64,000 bases of DNA, from the NCBI RefSeq assembly GCF_020622265.1, contig NZ_JACNMQ010000006.1, positions 124,001 to 188,000 on the forward strand. The letters run 5' to 3'. This stretch comes from Halomonas sp. M20 (GTDB lineage: Bacteria > Pseudomonadota > Gammaproteobacteria > Pseudomonadales > Halomonadaceae). A program made the position numbers and the translations under genes. Below the pieces are notes generated by a model, which ran no database searches, had not been told where the DNA came from, and saw only the letters and a program-made list of their open reading frames with translations. Shown in pieces: positions 32,724-40,724 of this stretch (position 1 is its first letter; each line of letters begins with the position of its first letter).

Positions 32724-33191
32724 TTATTGGCCAAATTTTTCCCGGAGAATCCGGTCGCGAAGGACTCCATTCGACTTTTCCGAGCACACCAACTCTCGCT
32801 CAACAGCGATAATGCGAGCGGCCAGCTCAGCTTTGGTTTGGCGCATCAAATAATGCATACGTCGCCGCTCCACGTCGGTGGGCTTTTCCACCTCGCGAGC
32901 AAGCGGCCGACCAACGACACGCCGCTGACGAACGGGTTGGGCGGCTTCTTCGTATAATTGACGGCATTCAAGATTTCGCAGAATGGTGGACTCGGAGATA
33001 CCCATTCCCGTGTCGGAGAGATCGCGCGATATTCTCGCAATTCGTCCCAGCGTCACGGGACTGCCGATCTCCTGCAACCGACTGATCGCTCGACGCACGA
33101 TCGTGACGCTTCGATTGCGTCGCTGCTGATGACTGCGTTTCAAACCGGCCATCGCAGCCTCTGGACGCGCCTTACTGGATCGTCGTGTCAT
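32724..33191 (-). CDS. TnpC-like helper protein (DUF6262-like)
   Basis: A 155-residue basic, helical protein with a putative HTH (SPVTLGRIARISRDLSDTGMGISESTIL) and a C-terminal coiled coil. It fits the small third gene of Tn554-type modules, which affects orientation and frequency of transposition. The start overlaps the end of the 1002-aa recombinase gene. It is rich in Arg and has no recombinase catalytic residues. Family assignment rests mainly on gene order and size. Confidence 0.7.
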   Translation of the reverse strand: MTRRSSKARPEAAMAGLKRSHQQRRNRSVTIVRRAISRLQEIGSPVTLGRIARISRDLSDTGMGISESTILRNLECRQLYEEAAQPVRQRRVVGRPLAREVEKPTDVERRRMHYLMRQTKAELAARIIAVERELVCSEKSNGVLRDRILREKFGQ

Positions 33192-36100
33192 TTCTCCTTC
33201 CTCCCGATGGTCAGTATGACGGGATCGGCAGCCGCCTGATCAGCTCGCTCCAGCAGTTCCATCTCGGCCAACACATCGTCACAGCTCGCCATGGATTCCT
33301 TTGCCTTGCGCCCTTCGGCGGGCAGGTTCTGTGCTTCTGCCATCTCCGCCATCTGCGCACAGGCCTGCCGGTAGACGATGACTTGGTCACGCTTGTGCCA
33401 GTCGGGCGCATTCCCGGCACAGCCGATGCAGGCGAACTTGATGGGACACTGACTGGCCACGGTGCACCGTCCACCGATAACCGGGATCAGTGCGCCCACC
33501 TGCTCCTGTGCGGCTTCGATTTGCCGCCGGATCTGCCCCGGGGATCGCACATGGGTACGGGACAGATCCACACGACTTTCAAAGATCTTTTGTTGCAACT
33601 CCATTAGCCTGGCCGGCGTCGGCTGGGAATAGTACTCGGTCACTCGCACATCTCGCTGCTTCATGAGGAGTGCGATCACATCCACGGGCGTGTTCAATGC
33701 CCGCATCTCGGTGGCAAACCCGTGACGCAGCAGGTGAGAAGTGACCCGCACGGCCTCACCGGCAGCAGTTTGCAACGAGATACCGTGCAACATGATAGAC
33801 ATCGTCGCATTGACATCCTTATGACTGAAATGCCTTCCGGCATGTTGCCATAGGTAGGACGCCGCTCGAAGCTTATGCCGCAAGCTTCTGGTAGGCGGGA
33901 TGGTCTCCAGATCCTGCCCCCGATCACGCTGGAACTTCCACCAGGCGTGTAGCGCCTTCATGCAGCGCTCGTCAATATAGTATGGTTCTTCTGCACGGCG
34001 TCCCTTGGGGATCGCGCGAAAGGCGATCGCTTCACGATCCTTGGCGAGCAGCACCCGTGATAAGTGCTCTGGACTCAATCTGATCTGCAGGAACTCGTTC
34101 ATGCGAGCCCCGGTCTTGGTCATGATCTGAATGGCCGCATACCCGACAAGAGCGGCTAGCTTGAGCGCATCGAGTGGAATAAAGAGCATTCCCAGGTCTC
34201 GCGAGACACGCTCCAACCAATGGGATGTAGACAGCCCCCAAGTTGAGTGAGGGGGAAGTTGGAACGCCCCCTTTGAGTAGCCGTTATGCGTCAGAAAGTC
34301 AGAATCAGTAACTTGAGACTTCAGTACATTGGCCTGCAGCAGTTCGATGAACCAGTAGGGCTCTATCAAAGTGGCATCATCGCAAGCATGGCCACCCTCA
34401 TAGCTTAGGAAGTAACGTGCCTGGTCACATATCGTCGCACGTATACGCTGACGCTGATCCTGATGGTAATAGAAGTCTTCTGCCACGGGCTCATGCACAG
34501 AACGCAATGTTGCTGCATCCCAAAGCCTGAAATGCTGCTGTGTCGATCGAGTACGGCCTGATGTCGATACCGTTTCATCGGTGATCGAGAATGACATCGG
34601 TAAGGCCTCCCCCTCCCGTTCATGATGGGCCATGGCATCCTGAAAGGCTGTATGCAGGCGCTCGACCTGAATGCATCGACGCTCGGCCACATCACGAAGC
34701 AGATAGAATCGATCGTGTACAACGGCGGTCGCTGCCTTGCGACGCATCCGTTGGTCGGTTCTCACATCTCGGTGGAGGGTGGAGCGGTGCCAGAAGTGAT
34801 CATCCTTCAGGCCAATGAGTTTCCAAGGCACTACGGCCCGGCGCTGCTTAGGTGTCAACCGGAGTAGATAGTCCTCTTGCTTGCGCAGTAGGCGAAAGTA
34901 AGTCTGCAGGAACCGGCCACGTTTGGGTGTGCCCTCTTCCGGCAATATCTCGCCATCATGATATCGTCGATAGAACACCTCGGGGTCCAGTGCGTCGATA
35001 TCCGGTAGCTTCAACCGTGTCAGGTAGCGCGACATATTGGCGAAGAAGGTGATGTCGTTGCGCCGATTGCCATCGGCAAAGGTCATGACGAAGAAGGCCA
35101 CATCTCGTAGTTTCGGCTGCGAAATGGAGTGAATCATCCGTCGTTGAGAATCATTGAAGGGCCGTCCCATGGTCGGTGATTCTAGAAAGGTCAACGGCAG
35201 GTGATGGAGTGCCGGCGATACACTGTCGAGCACCATTTCCAGAGTGATTTCCTTCCATACTCGCAGCGGACTAGCTCGATGCCCCGTTTCTTCTTCCCAG
35301 CGCCGAATTTCTTGTTTTATGCGGGAGACGTTGTGTCCAGAAAGCCTCAAGACCTCGCTGTACGCCACCGTATATCCCTCTCGGTGTAGGTGCTCAATGG
35401 TCAGACGTGTGAGCCGCGTGAGCACTTCACGTGAGCGCCGCGTATTGGGAAGCGAATAGCGAAAGGTATTGAAGTCCCGACGCCAGCTTTCATAGGCCTC
35501 ACGACTGTCGACCGGGGCGCTCAGGAGCTCATCGGCCAATGCCGCCACGTAATGGCGCGAATACCCCGACACGGTGGCTACGCTGAATCCTAAGCACCTG
35601 CTGATGTCGATGAGTTTGAAAGGCGTTCCGATCTGGCGGCGACGGTCCAGTTCCGCCTTGATCGATTCGTTTCGCCGATTCAGCGTATGGTTTTCGCCCA
35701 CGAGGACGGTAGCCCCAGAAGTATCGAGGGATTTCCAAGCAACCGTGCGCGCTACCTGATGGCCGGTCTCCTGTTCCCAGATAACCAGCTCCTCATTGAG
35801 GATCCGTTTCCTCCCCCCAGTAATGGTTTCAACTGCGTTCACCGTCATCAACGCGTTCTCGCGATGCAGCTGTTCGATGACCAGCCGCACAAAGCGCCGG
35901 AACAGCGCCGGCCCGCTCTCCGTGCGTGTGATAAAGGGGCGAAAGGTGCGGTAGTCACGTACCCAGCGTTCATAAGCCTCTCGGTCCTCAACCACCGTCT
36001 CCAACAACTCCGCTGCCAGCTCACTAACATAACGCTGGGTAACGCCACTGATCGTCTTGCGATCGTAGCCGGTAACCGTCATCACCTCTCGGTTCACGAA

Positions 36101-36196
36101 GGCCACACCCAGCTCGCGCCGACGATCAAGCTCGGTACGTATCGTAAGCCGTCGACGCTCCGGATCAGCACGGTGTTGTCGGGCCGACGGCATCAT
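33188..36196 (-). CDS. Large tyrosine recombinase (TnpB-like, 1002 aa)
   Basis: Second recombinase of the trio. The C-terminal catalytic domain (about 690-910) shows Arg in GARMNEFLQI, HxxR in HLLRHGFATEM and the Tyr nucleophile in VTEYYSQPTP. A Cys-rich tail (QCPIKFACIGCAGN) follows, as in Tn554 TnpB. The N-terminal third carries two tandem copies of a region of about 150 residues, each with an HTH-like segment (TGYDRKTISGVTQRYV and LGFSVATVSGYSRHYV) and an end like IWEQETGHQ/RWEEETGHR. At 1002 residues it is far longer than Tn554 TnpB (about 630). Confidence 0.8.
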   Translation of the reverse strand: MMPSARQHRADPERRRLTIRTELDRRRELGVAFVNREVMTVTGYDRKTISGVTQRYVSELAAELLETVVEDREAYERWVRDYRTFRPFITRTESGPALFRRFVRLVIEQLHRENALMTVNAVETITGGRKRILNEELVIWEQETGHQVARTVAWKSLDTSGATVLVGENHTLNRRNESIKAELDRRRQIGTPFKLIDISRCLGFSVATVSGYSRHYVAALADELLSAPVDSREAYESWRRDFNTFRYSLPNTRRSREVLTRLTRLTIEHLHREGYTVAYSEVLRLSGHNVSRIKQEIRRWEEETGHRASPLRVWKEITLEMVLDSVSPALHHLPLTFLESPTMGRPFNDSQRRMIHSISQPKLRDVAFFVMTFADGNRRNDITFFANMSRYLTRLKLPDIDALDPEVFYRRYHDGEILPEEGTPKRGRFLQTYFRLLRKQEDYLLRLTPKQRRAVVPWKLIGLKDDHFWHRSTLHRDVRTDQRMRRKAATAVVHDRFYLLRDVAERRCIQVERLHTAFQDAMAHHEREGEALPMSFSITDETVSTSGRTRSTQQHFRLWDAATLRSVHEPVAEDFYYHQDQRQRIRATICDQARYFLSYEGGHACDDATLIEPYWFIELLQANVLKSQVTDSDFLTHNGYSKGAFQLPPHSTWGLSTSHWLERVSRDLGMLFIPLDALKLAALVGYAAIQIMTKTGARMNEFLQIRLSPEHLSRVLLAKDREAIAFRAIPKGRRAEEPYYIDERCMKALHAWWKFQRDRGQDLETIPPTRSLRHKLRAASYLWQHAGRHFSHKDVNATMSIMLHGISLQTAAGEAVRVTSHLLRHGFATEMRALNTPVDVIALLMKQRDVRVTEYYSQPTPARLMELQQKIFESRVDLSRTHVRSPGQIRRQIEAAQEQVGALIPVIGGRCTVASQCPIKFACIGCAGNAPDWHKRDQVIVYRQACAQMAEMAEAQNLPAEGRKAKESMASCDDVLAEMELLERADQAAADPVILTIGRKEK

Positions 36197-37548
36197 GGTT
36201 TCAGCATCTCATCTAACATTCGCTGGCTCTCGGTAAGTGACTCGGGGTGAGGAGTCGGTTGGGAGCGGCGAGCGCGATCATGCCGGTGCTCACGTTCGAT
36301 GCGAGCATGAATGCGATGAGCCAGATCCGGCAGGTCATGCCGGCGGATAGCCTGGTCATAGATCGGCAGCATATCGCTTTTCCAGGCCATGAGCTCACGC
36401 AGGGCACCCCGCAGGCTCTGCAGTTCCTCGGCTGAGCGGGCACGCTGGTGGATGTCGTTGAGCGCCTGTGTCACGAACCAGTGACGGACCTGATGACAAC
36501 GCAGCTGCAGTCCTGCGGCGTCGAGCGCCGGCGTCCAATAGTTGCGGCGGAAGTGGTCCGGGCTCAGAGATGTGCCGTGGCGAGTCAGAAACAGCGGAAG
36601 GTGATGCAGAGTTTCCACAGGCAGTTCAGCGAGTTCCGTAAGCCCGCACCCTCGGGGATCTAGCCGAGCACGCTGCTCGTCCACATATCGTCGCAAGACC
36701 TTGACCGTGCGGTCGGTAATGAAAAGCCGTTTCACTCGGCGTCCATGACTTCCCTTGCTGATCGACAGCATCTCGCGCATAAAACCGCTCTGTACCCAGT
36801 CCGCCACGCTGAGTTGACACGCCTCATGGACACGACAGCCGGTATCAAAGAGGATACGTACCAGGCCAGTTTCGCGTAGTGTCCACCCCCACTGCTCACC
36901 AGCTGACATGACCCTGTTCATCAGGGCCGGTTCATCCAGGATCTCGGGCAACCATTGATTTCCTTTCAGCCGGAAGTAACTGGCGGAAAGACGCATCTCT
37001 CGAACGCCGTCCACGCCACTGTCGGCCGGCATGGGCATTCGACCGTGGGCATCGACAAACGCTTGGAGTTGCCGGCGGCGCTCCTCCTCAATGTAACGGC
37101 GGGCACCGTCGGCATCCATAGGATTGCCATGGCGATAGCGACCGTGCTCATGCAGTACCGTGTAGAACGATCTCAACGCCGCCAGAAGCCGTTCCAGGCG
37201 CCGGCCAGTCTGCCAAGTCGGTTCGATTCGACGGGTTTCGAATCCACCGCGATCTCGACCCAACGCCACGATGCACTTCATTTCCGAAGCGAGGAAGAAA
37301 GCCAACAGTGCGCGCACCTGAGCAGGTGGCCCCAGCAACTGCCAACCCTGTCGAATCACGACGGGATGATCTGTCGCCCATGAAGCAAAGGAGACAACTT
37401 CCCTCGTGTAGGCTCTTGCAGTCAGCGATGCATGGTGACGCACGGATAGGCAGGCATAGAGGGTCAGCTCTGGGTGCGGTAACCCATCGCGATCCACCAC
37501 ATGAAAGGGAAAGGCCCCTTCGGCACGCAGGACCCGATAAACCGGCAT
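36193..37548 (-). CDS. Tyrosine recombinase (TnpA-like, 451 aa)
   Basis: First recombinase of the trio. The catalytic domain is in the second half: Arg in FDTGCRVHEACQL, Lys in ISKGSHGRR, H-x-x-R in CHQVRHWF and the Tyr in MLPIYDQAI. The N-terminal half is a SAM-like core-binding domain. It overlaps the TnpB-like gene by 4 bases. Together they would act as a pair in strand exchange. The frame is intact, so the module may be active. An ordinary phage integrase would not have this partner arrangement. Confidence 0.82.
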   Translation of the reverse strand: MPVYRVLRAEGAFPFHVVDRDGLPHPELTLYACLSVRHHASLTARAYTREVVSFASWATDHPVVIRQGWQLLGPPAQVRALLAFFLASEMKCIVALGRDRGGFETRRIEPTWQTGRRLERLLAALRSFYTVLHEHGRYRHGNPMDADGARRYIEEERRRQLQAFVDAHGRMPMPADSGVDGVREMRLSASYFRLKGNQWLPEILDEPALMNRVMSAGEQWGWTLRETGLVRILFDTGCRVHEACQLSVADWVQSGFMREMLSISKGSHGRRVKRLFITDRTVKVLRRYVDEQRARLDPRGCGLTELAELPVETLHHLPLFLTRHGTSLSPDHFRRNYWTPALDAAGLQLRCHQVRHWFVTQALNDIHQRARSAEELQSLRGALRELMAWKSDMLPIYDQAIRRHDLPDLAHRIHARIEREHRHDRARRSQPTPHPESLTESQRMLDEMLKP

Positions 37549-37649
37549 GAGAGGTTACCTCCCAGGGCAAGACACACTGATGCTACCTGCACGTGTCCGA
37601 TGACTGTGCTACAGCATCATCAGTGAACAAGAGTATGCTCTGTAGTATA

Positions 37650-38500
37650 GGGCCAAACTTGCCAATCGAATTGCCAAAAAGCAGGCAGCCTATGAAGGCG
37701 TCTGCGTACTAGCGCCCGATTCCGCGATAACGCGTCACATACTGGAACGTACCCCCACGACTGATTTATGGGGCGTGGCCAGTCGTACCGGTATGAAGCT
37801 CGACAACCTGGGCATCCGCTCTGCCTGGGACTTGCGCAACGCTGATCCAAAGCGGCTTCGACGCCAGTTTTCTGTTGTCATGGAGCGCACCGTATGGGAG
37901 CTGCGTGGTGTCGATTGCATTGAGATCGACGAGATGAGCAAGCCGAAAGACAACATCATGACCAGTCGCTCGTTTGGACGGCTCACCGGCGACCGAGCAG
38001 ATCTGCGTGAGGCCGTGCGCGTGCATGCCAGCCGTGGTGCCGAGAAGCTGCGTCGTCAGGGGTCGGTTGCGCGGGCGCTGATGGTCTTTCTCAAGACGAA
38101 TTGTCACCGCCTCGAGCTGCATCAGTACAATCCCAGCCTGGTCGTGCCGCTACCGCGTGCGAGTGACGACAGTCGGATCATCGTCGGCACCGCTCAGCGC
38201 GCGCTTGATTGTCTCTATCGTCCCGGGTACGCGTTCATGAAGTGCGGCGTCATGATGCTCGATTTGGCGGACAAAAAGACCCTACAGCACGACTTGTTCG
38301 ATGCGAAGCAGGGTAATGCTGACCGCGAGCGCAGTGAAAAGCTGATGAGTGTGGTGGATCGTATCAATCGCGAGCATGGTCGCAATGCGATAAGCATCGG
38401 CAAGCCCCGAAAGAATGCTGCCTGGGCGTTGAGGTGCCAGCACCGTACGCCACGATACACAACCAGCTGGGAAGAATTGCCGGTTGTGCGGATGCGGTGA
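37650..38500 (+). pseudogene. umuC: umuC (DNA polymerase V subunit), 5'-truncated
   Basis: The frame reads AKLANRIAKKQAAYEGVCVL from about 37651 and continues through HhH and little-finger domains (GVASRTGMKLDNLGIRSAWDL; MERTVWELRGVDCIEIDE; TSRSFGRL) to a normal UmuC end (TTSWEELPVVRMR). The first third, with the polymerase palm residues, is missing, replaced by the end of the transposon. No umuD is present. It could be translated from an internal GTG at 37775 but would lack catalytic activity. Confidence 0.88.
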
Positions 38501-38503
38501 GGC

Positions 38504-38563
38504 GAATCCCTTCGAATCTCGTAGACGCTTTTAGCTCTTGTACTGATGTCACCAAGGAGGTTC
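38504..38563 (+). pseudogene. IS3-like left-end remnant
   Basis: These 60 bases align without gaps, at about 70% identity, to 48363-48422, the leader and ribosome site of an IS3 orfA fragment. The shared part includes CGTAG, TCTT-TACTGA and AGGAGGT. No orfA reading frame is preserved here. It follows the umuC stop directly. Confidence 0.45.
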
Positions 38564-38866
38564 CATTTGTTGCAATGACAACGGAATCCCGAACGTGTCT
38601 GCTGGGCAAAACCACTGCTGATATGACGACAGCTGTTCTTCGAGGATGCTAGTCGAAGGGCAAATGTCGCCTTCAATAGCTTGATAAACGATCAGTGGCT
38701 TGCACAACTGATAGCATCTTGGGAAAAGAGGGTGCGTGATGCCGGGGCGCTGAGCGGGTCTGCGTGGGGTGGTGAGTCAGGTCAAGCGGTACGTGTATCA
38801 CCGTGGTTTGCCGAGCCAGGCGTTACTGCTCATGCTGTAGTAAACCTTCGTCAGGAGAAGTCGTAC

Positions 38867-39523
38867 ATGTGCGGACGTTTTGCGCTTTACAGCGCCTATC
38901 CCAAGTTCGCAACCAAGGCGGGTGCGCCGACCATCAGTGAAGAGCTGACACCGCGCTACAACGTACCGCCTGGCACGTGGATCACAGCGATACGCCGGCT
39001 CTCGGAAGATGAGCCGCCGCACGTGGAGGAACTGTGGTGGGGCTACAAACCCAGATGGGCAAAAGGCAAGGCGAGCCAGCCGATCAACGCTCGGGCCGAA
39101 ACGGTAGCCACCTCTGGCTATTTCAAGGCAGCGTTTCAAAAGCACCGCTGCCTAATTCCTGCCGATGGCTGGTATGAATGGGACAAGACCACTACACCCA
39201 AACAACCTCACTTTATCTGCCGTGAGGATCGCGAGCCGCTCTTCTTCGCAGGGATCTACACCGAGCGAGAGGATGGCTCACTGGGCTGTGCAATCATCAC
39301 CGAGCCGGCCCGAGGCTCAGCCCACAAGGTGCACGATCGTATGCCACTGATCTTGGACGACGAGAGCTTAGAACCATGGCTTGACCCCGACCTGTCTGAC
39401 CAGGAGACGCTACGCAACGTGGTGCATCATATCGATGCTGGGCTGATTACGCACTGGCCGGTCAGCACAAAGGTGAACAGGCCGAACGGGCCGGGGGATG
39501 AATCGCTGATCAATCCAGCGTAA
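38867..39523 (+). CDS. SRAP/HMCES-family abasic-site processing protein (YedK-like)
   Basis: A 218-residue protein that forms a covalent thiazolidine link with abasic sites in single-stranded DNA through Cys2. The start MCGRF is fixed by this catalytic Cys and by CAGGAGAAG upstream; the longer open frame to 38681 is not used. Other family motifs are NARAE, PADGWYEW (Glu in the active site) and HDRMPLIL (catalytic His). It lies downstream of the umuC remnant, an SOS-type pairing often seen on plasmids. Intact. Confidence 0.93.
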   Translation: MCGRFALYSAYPKFATKAGAPTISEELTPRYNVPPGTWITAIRRLSEDEPPHVEELWWGYKPRWAKGKASQPINARAETVATSGYFKAAFQKHRCLIPADGWYEWDKTTTPKQPHFICREDREPLFFAGIYTEREDGSLGCAIITEPARGSAHKVHDRMPLILDDESLEPWLDPDLSDQETLRNVVHHIDAGLITHWPVSTKVNRPNGPGDESLINPA

Positions 39524-39828
39524 CGGCAAAGCAATAAGGTAGTTATGAGGCGGCGTATAGTGACAAAGCTGGATTTTAGCTGAGGCTCAAGGAAAGAGGT
39601 GGGATTGCCGATAGATAGCGGAAAGAAAGGCTGCTCACGACCCAGAGCGGCCATTGCGGAAAATGCAGCGGACACGTGATTTTTGTTATAAAGCTGAATT
39701 TTTTATGATTCCTAAGAATCAAAGGCTTGCGATAACGTAGTCAAGATACCTTTGCTGGATTAACGTTCCGGAACCTTAATCCAATCATAAGGCCAGTAGT
39801 CTAATAATTATTATGCGCTAGGGTTACT
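39524..39828. other. Intergenic, AT-richer than flanks, no feature found
   Basis: About 305 bases without a supported gene. Composition turns AT-rich from about 39690 on, marking the start of the low-GC defence-like segment. No promoter with convincing -35/-10 spacing, no terminator and no IS end was recognised. Confidence 0.5.
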
Positions 39829-40347
39829 ATGAAGCATAGAGATATACAGCCAGCACATGAAAAGTCAGTTCTGGATAGCTTTGGGGGCTACCTCCTTGCA
39901 CAAGGAATAAATCTCACGGTTATCGACCGACCTGATCCACCTGATGCCATTGTAAATTTGGATGGAAAGCGAAGTTGGATCGAAATTACGGATGCTTTTC
40001 AAAGTGCGGATTGGGCTAAAAGCATTACGTCGTATGCTGCTGAAGATAAGACGCATGTTTCGTACAAGAGAGGTCTAATAACTGAGCCTGACCAACAAGC
40101 CTGTTCACAGGTCAAAGAAGTGATTTTGAAGAAGTATCGCAAAGGAACCATGAAGCAGTTGATGCAATCTTATGGCCAAGGGATATTGCTGGTAGGTTCT
40201 TATACGCCGTTAACAATGCCTGAAGAAATCATTGATCAGGCAGGCGTATCTATAAATACAGAGCTCTCGCAAGAGTCATCAATTTTTAGTTCTATTTATC
40301 TATACAGGAATTCAGAGAGTGGACATGTGTTTTCACAGCTCCTTTGA
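39829..40347 (+). CDS. Hypothetical protein, possible PD-(D/E)XK-like fold
   Basis: A 172-residue protein, AT-rich and unlike neighbouring core genes in codon use. The segment RPDPPDAIVNLDGKRSWIEITD (about 34-55) has the look of a restriction-endonuclease-like core: Asp in a hydrophobic strand, then Glu-x-Thr after a basic turn, though Lys is replaced by Thr. The middle is Lys/Gln-rich and the end hydrophobic. No transmembrane segment. It lies upstream of the STAND gene in the same direction, 377 bases away. Function is not known; the fold is a weak guess. Confidence 0.6.
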   Translation: MKHRDIQPAHEKSVLDSFGGYLLAQGINLTVIDRPDPPDAIVNLDGKRSWIEITDAFQSADWAKSITSYAAEDKTHVSYKRGLITEPDQQACSQVKEVILKKYRKGTMKQLMQSYGQGILLVGSYTPLTMPEEIIDQAGVSINTELSQESSIFSSIYLYRNSESGHVFSQLL

Positions 40348-40724
40348 AATCAAAAAGCTCGTGGCAAGGCCAAGTAGCATCGTCCTATCGGGGCTAGAGC
40401 TCACTACGCTCGGGTGCTGTCGGCGGTGTTAATGAGGGAATTACGAGATTTCGCTCTTGGCCAGCTGAGGAATGTTAGTCAACACTGATGAATGAAATTT
40501 CGACGGCTGACGATACACACCAGCAGGTCGTGCCAGAAACAGCGAGCAGTGCTTATTTTCGATCATTCGCTATATCAGCGAGCAAAACGGGCCGCCGATT
40601 AAAAACATTTTATCTTCCGAATAAAGCCTAGTGAAAACCGTTTATAAAAAGCGCTTCCGTGGGTAACGTTATACATGTCGGCTGAATTTCTGAAAAGAAT
40701 GGGATGTTGTACTGAGGTGAGATC
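40348..40724. other. Upstream region of the STAND gene
   Basis: 377 bases between the hypothetical gene and the STAND NTPase gene. AT-rich near 40600-40680. Right before the GTG start at 40725 is GAGGTGAG, a strong ribosome site. No intact short gene was found. The part 40400-40500 may hold a decayed gene, but nothing recognisable. Confidence 0.5.

Larger units (their letters stand above)
32724..37650 (-). mobile_element. Tn554-like site-specific transposon recombination module
   Basis: Three overlapping leftward genes (451, 1002 and 155 aa; junctions overlap by 4 bases each) match the tnpA-tnpB-tnpC arrangement of Tn554-type elements, which use two tyrosine recombinases and a small helper and make no target duplication. 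The right boundary is put near 37650, where umuC coding sequence begins abruptly. The left boundary is unknown; in this family the cargo lies beyond tnpC, which here would be the copper/redox genes. No inverted repeats were found, as expected. Confidence 0.7.

Noticed and set aside
32729-37656. GGCCAAA at 32729 and 37650 as possible transposon core-site repeat
   Set aside because: Seven bases recur easily by chance, and the left copy lies inside the last codons of the small helper gene, an unlikely place for an element end.
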